Source: JASSUD01 sp031963405
Lineage (GTDB): Bacteria; Pseudomonadota; Gammaproteobacteria; Burkholderiales; Burkholderiaceae
Assembly (NCBI GenBank): GCA_031963405.1
Contig: JASSUJ010000001.1
Location: forward strand, 2,046,001 to 2,110,000
Reading direction: 5' to 3'
DNA length: 64,000 nucleotides
Part shown: positions 59,735 to 64,000 of the stretch, in pieces
How positions within the stretch are numbered: the stretch's first letter is position 1
How the letters are laid out: every line of letters begins with the position of its first letter
Notes under the pieces: generated by a model
Seen by the model: only the letters and a program-made list of their open reading frames with translations
Told to the model about the DNA's origin: nothing
Databases searched by the model: none
Translations under genes and position numbers: made by a program

Positions 59735-62134
59735 ATGAGCAATACAGCGCATGATGGCGCGTATGTTGTGCCGTTCGAGCAATTGCGGATGACCGATATT
59801 GACGCGGTAGGCGGTAAAAACGCGTCACTTGGTGAAATGATCAGTCAATTGGCAGGTGCCGGGGTGAGCGTGCCAGGTGGCTTTGCTACCACCGCATTGG
59901 CGTTTCGCGATTTCTTGCAACACAACGATTTAGCAGCACGCATTGCCAAGCGTTTACAAGATTTGAATATTGACGAGGTGAAGGCGCTTGCTCAGGCAGG
60001 CGGTGAGATTCGTCAATGGATTATCGACGCGCCACTGCAACCACGCTTGATAGCCGATATTCGGCAGCAGTTCGAGCGTTTGCAACAGGCTTCCCCTACA
60101 GATCTGTCGTTTGCCGTGCGCTCTTCAGCCACAGCGGAAGATTTGCCTGACGCTTCTTTTGCCGGTCAGCAAGAAAGCTATCTGAATGTGGAAGGGATTG
60201 ACTCGGTGCTTGAGCACATTAAGCATGTGTTTGCTTCGCTGTATAACGACCGGGCAATTTCGTATCGGGTGCATAAAGGCTTTACCCATGCGGAAGTAGC
60301 GCTGTCAGCGGGTGTGCAGCGCATGGTTCGTTCTGATCTGGCTACCTCTGGGGTAATGTTTACGCTAGATACCGAATCTGGCTTTAGAGATGTGGTGCTG
60401 ATCACCTCAAGTTATGGTTTGGGTGAGACGGTAGTGCAGGGAGCGGTTAACCCGGATGAATTTTATGTGTTTAAGCCAACGCTCTCAGCTGGTAAAGACC
60501 CGATCATTCGCCGCTCATTGGGCTCGAAGCTGATCAAAATGGAATTTGCGGGTGAGGGTAGTCGTGATGCGCAAGCCCGTGTGCAAACGGTAGACGTGCC
60601 GCTTGAAGAGCGCAATCGCTATTCGCTGAATGATCAAGATGTGATTGATTTGGCGAAATACGCATTGATTATCGAGCAGCATTACCAGCGTCCGATGGAT
60701 ATTGAGTGGGGTAAAGACGGGCGCGATGGCAAGCTGTACATCTTGCAAGCACGCCCAGAAACCGTAAAAAGTCAGGCACGCGGCAAAGCTGAGCAGCGCT
60801 TTAAACTCAAAGGTAGCTCGCCTGTGTTGGCGACCGGCCGGGCGATTGGGCAAAAGATTGGCTCAGGCCCCGTGCGCATCGTGCACGATGTATCTGAAAT
60901 GGATCAGGTGTTGCCAGGTGATGTGCTGGTAGCCGACATGACCGACCCTAATTGGGAACCCGTGATGAAACGCGCTGCCGCGATTGTCACTAACCGCGGT
61001 GGGCGTACCTGCCACGCAGCGATTATTGCTCGCGAGTTAGGGGTGCCAGCGGTAGTGGGTTGTGGAGATGCAACTGAGCAGCTCAAAAATGGTGATTTGG
61101 TTACCGTCTCATGTGTCGAGGGTGACGAGGGCAAGATTTATCAAGGTCTGCTTGAAACTGAAGTGAGTGAAGTACTGCGTGGTGAATTACCCACTCTGCC
61201 AGTTAAAGTCATGATGAATGTCGGCAATCCGCAGTTGGCTTTCGATTTTTGCCAATTGCCAAATGCTGGCGTGGGCTTAGCTCGCTTAGAGTTTATTGTG
61301 AACAACAATATTGGTGTGCATCCTAAGGCGCTGCTTGACTACCCTCATATCAATGCTGATTTGAAAAAAGCGGTGGAAAGTGTAACGCGTGCCTATGCCT
61401 CGCCACGTGCATTTTATATTGACAAATTAGCTGAGGGCATCGCTACGATTGCCGCTGCGTTTTATCCTAAGCCAGTGATTATTCGGCTTTCTGACTTCAA
61501 ATCCAACGAATACAAGAAACTGATTGGCGGTGCGCAATACGAACCTGATGAAGAAAATCCGATGCTCGGTTTTCGTGGGGCTGCGCGCTACCTGGCTGAT
61601 GATTTTGCTGCTGCTTTTGAGATGGAATGTATTGCTTTAAAGCGTGTGCGTGAAGACATGGGTTTGACCAATGTCGAAATCATGGTGCCTTTTGTGCGTA
61701 CGCTCAAACAGGCAGATAAGATTGTAGCTTTGCTGGCTAAATTTGGTCTAAAACGTGGCGAAAATGGCTTGCGTTTGATCATGATGTGCGAGGTGCCGTC
61801 AAACGCTATCTTAGCTGCTGAGTTCTTACACTATTTTGATGGTTTTTCAATTGGCTCTAACGATCTGACTCAATTGACTTTAGGTCTTGATCGAGATTCA
61901 GGCATGGCTTTGCTGGCGCAAGACTTTGACGAGCGCGATCCTGCCGTACGTTTTTTGTTGAGTCGTGTTATTGCTGAGTGTAAAAAGCAAAACAAATATA
62001 TCGGTATTTGCGGACAAGGGCCGTCAGACCACCCTGATTTTGCACAGTGGCTGATGCAAGAGGGCATTACCTCAATTTCGCTTAACCCAGATGCTGTGGT
62101 TGATACTTGGAAGGGCTTAGCTCAGCTTAATTGA
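59735..62134 (+). CDS. ppsA: Phosphoenolpyruvate synthase
   Basis: 799 residues from ATG 59735 behind CAGAGG; the longer frame crosses the upstream hairpin. It makes PEP from pyruvate and ATP for gluconeogenesis. The ATP-grasp domain is N-terminal (VGGKNASLGEMISQL, VRSSATAEDLPDASFAGQQE), the phospho-His in GGRTCHAAIIARELGVPAVV at about residue 420, and the PEP-binding barrel C-terminal (IGSNDLTQLTLGLDRDSG, ICGQGPSDHPDFA). PpsR targets a Thr in the His region, present here as RTCHAA. Suggests growth on organic or amino acids from a host. Confidence 0.97.
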   Translation: MSNTAHDGAYVVPFEQLRMTDIDAVGGKNASLGEMISQLAGAGVSVPGGFATTALAFRDFLQHNDLAARIAKRLQDLNIDEVKALAQAGGEIRQWIIDAPLQPRLIADIRQQFERLQQASPTDLSFAVRSSATAEDLPDASFAGQQESYLNVEGIDSVLEHIKHVFASLYNDRAISYRVHKGFTHAEVALSAGVQRMVRSDLATSGVMFTLDTESGFRDVVLITSSYGLGETVVQGAVNPDEFYVFKPTLSAGKDPIIRRSLGSKLIKMEFAGEGSRDAQARVQTVDVPLEERNRYSLNDQDVIDLAKYALIIEQHYQRPMDIEWGKDGRDGKLYILQARPETVKSQARGKAEQRFKLKGSSPVLATGRAIGQKIGSGPVRIVHDVSEMDQVLPGDVLVADMTDPNWEPVMKRAAAIVTNRGGRTCHAAIIARELGVPAVVGCGDATEQLKNGDLVTVSCVEGDEGKIYQGLLETEVSEVLRGELPTLPVKVMMNVGNPQLAFDFCQLPNAGVGLARLEFIVNNNIGVHPKALLDYPHINADLKKAVESVTRAYASPRAFYIDKLAEGIATIAAAFYPKPVIIRLSDFKSNEYKKLIGGAQYEPDEENPMLGFRGAARYLADDFAAAFEMECIALKRVREDMGLTNVEIMVPFVRTLKQADKIVALLAKFGLKRGENGLRLIMMCEVPSNAILAAEFLHYFDGFSIGSNDLTQLTLGLDRDSGMALLAQDFDERDPAVRFLLSRVIAECKKQNKYIGICGQGPSDHPDFAQWLMQEGITSISLNPDAVVDTWKGLAQLN

Positions 62135-62150
62135 AAAGATTGGGACTGAA

Positions 62151-62188
62151 CGTAGGTTGGGGGGGGATGAAGGAACCCCAACCGACGA
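62151..62188. repeat. Family B inverted repeat after ppsA
   Basis: CGTAGGTTGGGG and CCCCAACCGACG pair around GGGGATGAAGGAA, 16 bp past the ppsA stop, perhaps acting as terminator. Confidence 0.6.
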
Positions 62189-62200
62189 GCTAAGTCTGAA

Positions 62201-62332
62201 ATGAAGCAGCAACAAACTAAAACGCATATTTTTAAGCGTTTATTGCTTGGAGTCGAGCCACGAGCTCGCGCCGAGGGCAAACCGAATAATTTTTTACCGA
62301 AAATTAGCAAGGTGAATCATGGAAATGCTTAA
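62201..62332 (+). CDS. Possible 43-residue leader peptide overlapping the acetolactate synthase start
   Basis: ATG 62201 opens MKQQQTKTHIFKRLLLGVEP and runs to TAA at 62330, overlapping the next gene by 14 bases in another frame. It is basic (Lys/Arg-rich) with no run of Ile/Leu/Val codons that would mark classic attenuation. There is no strong ribosome site. It could be a translational coupling leader or chance. Confidence 0.3.
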   Translation: MKQQQTKTHIFKRLLLGVEPRARAEGKPNNFLPKISKVNHGNA

Positions 62333-64000
62333 TCCCTCCTTTTCTGAAGCAACGCCTGCCGCGCTCGAGCAAGAGCACGAATCGATTGGCGCAACCGTGC
62401 TCATTGAAGCGCTGGTTCAGGAGCAAGTCGAATTCGTTTGGGGCTATCCAGGCGGCTCAGTGCTGTACATTTATGATGAGCTGTATAAACAGGATAAGCT
62501 TCAGCATATCTTGGTGCGCCACGAGCAAGCTGCCGTGCATGCGGCTGATGCGTATGCACGCTCAACCGGTAAAGTTGGTGTCTGTCTAGTAACCTCTGGC
62601 CCAGGTGTCACGAATGCGATCACAGGCATTGCCACTGCCTATATGGACTCATCACCATTGGTGGTGATTAGTGGGCAGGTGCCGTGCGCAGCGATTGGTC
62701 AAGATGCGTTCCAAGAATGTGACACAGTTGGCATTACGCGGCCCTGCGTTAAGCATAACTTTTTAGTTAAGGATGTGAAGGAGCTGGCGCTGACGGTGCG
62801 CAAAGCCTTTCATATTGCACGTAGCGGCCGACCTGGCCCAGTCTTAATTGATATTCCCAAAGATATTTCGAAAACGCCATGCCGTTTTGAATATCCACAC
62901 ACTATCTCAATGCGTTCCTATAACCCGGTGACACAAGGTCATGCAGGGCAAATTCGCAAAGCACTCAAAGCGCTGTTAGCGGCGAAACGTCCTTATATCT
63001 ACACCGGCGGCGGAGTCATTCTGGCTGACGCCGCCCCTGAATTGAACCAATTTGCCGATCTGTTGGGTTACCCCGTGACCAATACCCTAATGGGGTTGGG
63101 CGGGTTTCGGGCGTCTGATAAAAAGTTTCTCGGTATGCTGGGGATGCACGGCACTTATGAAGCCAATATGGCGATGCAGCACTGTGATGTGTTGATCGCT
63201 ATTGGGGCCCGCTTTGATGACCGAGTGATTGGTAATCCTGAGCACTTTCTATCCGTCTCACGCAAAATCATTCATATTGATATTGACCCGTCGTCAATTT
63301 CCAAGCGCGTCAAAGTCGACATTCCGATTGTTGGTGATGTCAAAGAAGTGCTGAAAGAAATGCTAGTTCAGCTGCGTAAGATGAAGCTAGAAGACAATCC
63401 TGGCTTGGCTGATTGGTGGCAGCAGATCGAGGCATGGCGCAGTATCGATTGCTTGAAGTACGATCGGCTGAGCGAAATTATCAAGCCGCAGTACGTGGTC
63501 GAAAAACTGTATGAATTAACGCTTGGGAAAGCCTTTGTCTGCTCTGATGTGGGGCAGCATCAAATGTGGGCGGCGCAATACTACCGTTTTGAAGAGCCGC
63601 GGCGCTGGATTAATTCAGGGGGGCTTGGCACCATGGGCTTTGGCTTGCCTGCTGCGATGGGCGTCAAAATGGCGCACCCGAATGATGAAGTGGTATGCAT
63701 TACTGGCGAAGGTTCAATTCAAATGTGTATTCAAGAGTTGTCTACCTGTTTGCAACATGACACGCCCGTAAAAATTGTCTCGCTGAATAATCGCTATTTA
63801 GGCATGGTGCGGCAATGGCAGCAAATTGAATATAAGAAGCGTTATTCGCATTCTTATATGGAAGCGCTGCCCGATTTTGTCAAACTGGCTGAAGCTTATG
63901 GTCATGTCGGTATGCGCATTGAGAAAACCGCCGATGTTGAGCCAGCACTCAGGGAGGCGTTAGCGCTTAAAGATCGTACTGTATTCCTTGATTTTCAAAC
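62319..64000 (+). CDS. ilvI: Acetolactate synthase large subunit, 3' end beyond window
   Basis: At least 560 residues from ATG 62319, open at the right edge. It is the TPP- and FAD-dependent first step of branched-chain amino acid synthesis. The ThDP Glu is in VRHEQAAVHAADAYARST; SGPGVTNAITGIATAYMDS follows; the TPP/Mg motif is ITGEGSIQMCIQELSTCLQH followed by NNRYLGMVRQWQ; GGLGTMGFGLPAAMGVKMAH precedes it. Its partner ilvH would be expected just downstream. The frame is intact, so this step of valine/isoleucine synthesis is probably retained. Confidence 0.95.
   Translation, partial: MEMLNPSFSEATPAALEQEHESIGATVLIEALVQEQVEFVWGYPGGSVLYIYDELYKQDKLQHILVRHEQAAVHAADAYARSTGKVGVCLVTSGPGVTNAITGIATAYMDSSPLVVISGQVPCAAIGQDAFQECDTVGITRPCVKHNFLVKDVKELALTVRKAFHIARSGRPGPVLIDIPKDISKTPCRFEYPHTISMRSYNPVTQGHAGQIRKALKALLAAKRPYIYTGGGVILADAAPELNQFADLLGYPVTNTLMGLGGFRASDKKFLGMLGMHGTYEANMAMQHCDVLIAIGARFDDRVIGNPEHFLSVSRKIIHIDIDPSSISKRVKVDIPIVGDVKEVLKEMLVQLRKMKLEDNPGLADWWQQIEAWRSIDCLKYDRLSEIIKPQYVVEKLYELTLGKAFVCSDVGQHQMWAAQYYRFEEPRRWINSGGLGTMGFGLPAAMGVKMAHPNDEVVCITGEGSIQMCIQELSTCLQHDTPVKIVSLNNRYLGMVRQWQQIEYKKRYSHSYMEALPDFVKLAEAYGHVGMRIEKTADVEPALREALALKDRTVFLDFQ

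Overview
The window comes from a betaproteobacterium of the Burkholderiaceae. The housekeeping order rpsB-tsf-pyrH-frr-uppS-cdsA-dxr-rseP-bamA-ompH-lpxD-fabZ-lpxA-lpxB-rnhB, the ppsR/ppsA pair, and ahcY/holin-like/metF are all typical of that family. The DNA is moderately AT-rich. It also carries many palindromic intergenic repeats, an IS3-family element, transposase debris and several unrecognised coiled-coil, helical-repeat or leucine-rich-repeat proteins. That mix fits a host-associated, reduced-genome member of the family. An endofungal bacterium of the Mycoavidus/Glomeribacter type is my best guess, inferred from style and not proven.

Layout. Positions 1-10 kb hold a helical-repeat protein cut by the left edge, dodecin, metF, a small membrane protein, ahcY, a small heat-shock protein, an effector-like coiled-coil protein and an IS3-family element that landed inside that gene's terminator. 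Positions 10-15 kb hold a 2Fe-2S ferredoxin, dapB, a large coiled-coil protein and an NlpC/P60 hydrolase. Positions 15-35.5 kb hold a type III secretion island of the Hrp group 2 (Xanthomonas/Ralstonia) type. Its left arm reads sctU-sctV-hpaP-sctQ-sctR-sctS-hpaA-like on the minus strand. Its right arm reads hrpB1-sctI-sctJ-sctK-sctL-sctN, then an inserted foreign gene, then sctO-sctT and sctC on the plus strand. Two back-to-back PIP/hrpII-box promoters with overlapping -10 hexamers sit between the arms. sctD, the needle/pilin gene and hpaB were not found here. Positions 35.8-39.6 kb hold ligA, def and map. Positions 40-57 kb hold the translation/envelope cluster. Positions 57-64 kb hold an LRR protein, ppsR, ppsA and the start of an acetolactate synthase gene that runs off the right edge.

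How it fits together. The secretion island encodes the export gate (SctR,S,T,U,V), ATPase and stator (SctN,L,O,K), cytoplasmic ring (SctQ), inner ring lipoprotein (SctJ), rod (SctI), secretin (SctC) and length/substrate control (HpaP, HpaA-like). The scattered AT-rich genes for coiled-coil, helical-repeat and LRR proteins are reasonable candidate substrates, but none has a recognisable effector domain or its own PIP box. The housekeeping blocks are intact, but nearly every gap in them holds a roughly 60-150 bp inverted repeat. Several of these supply the stop codon of the preceding gene, and one supplies the TTG start of bamA.
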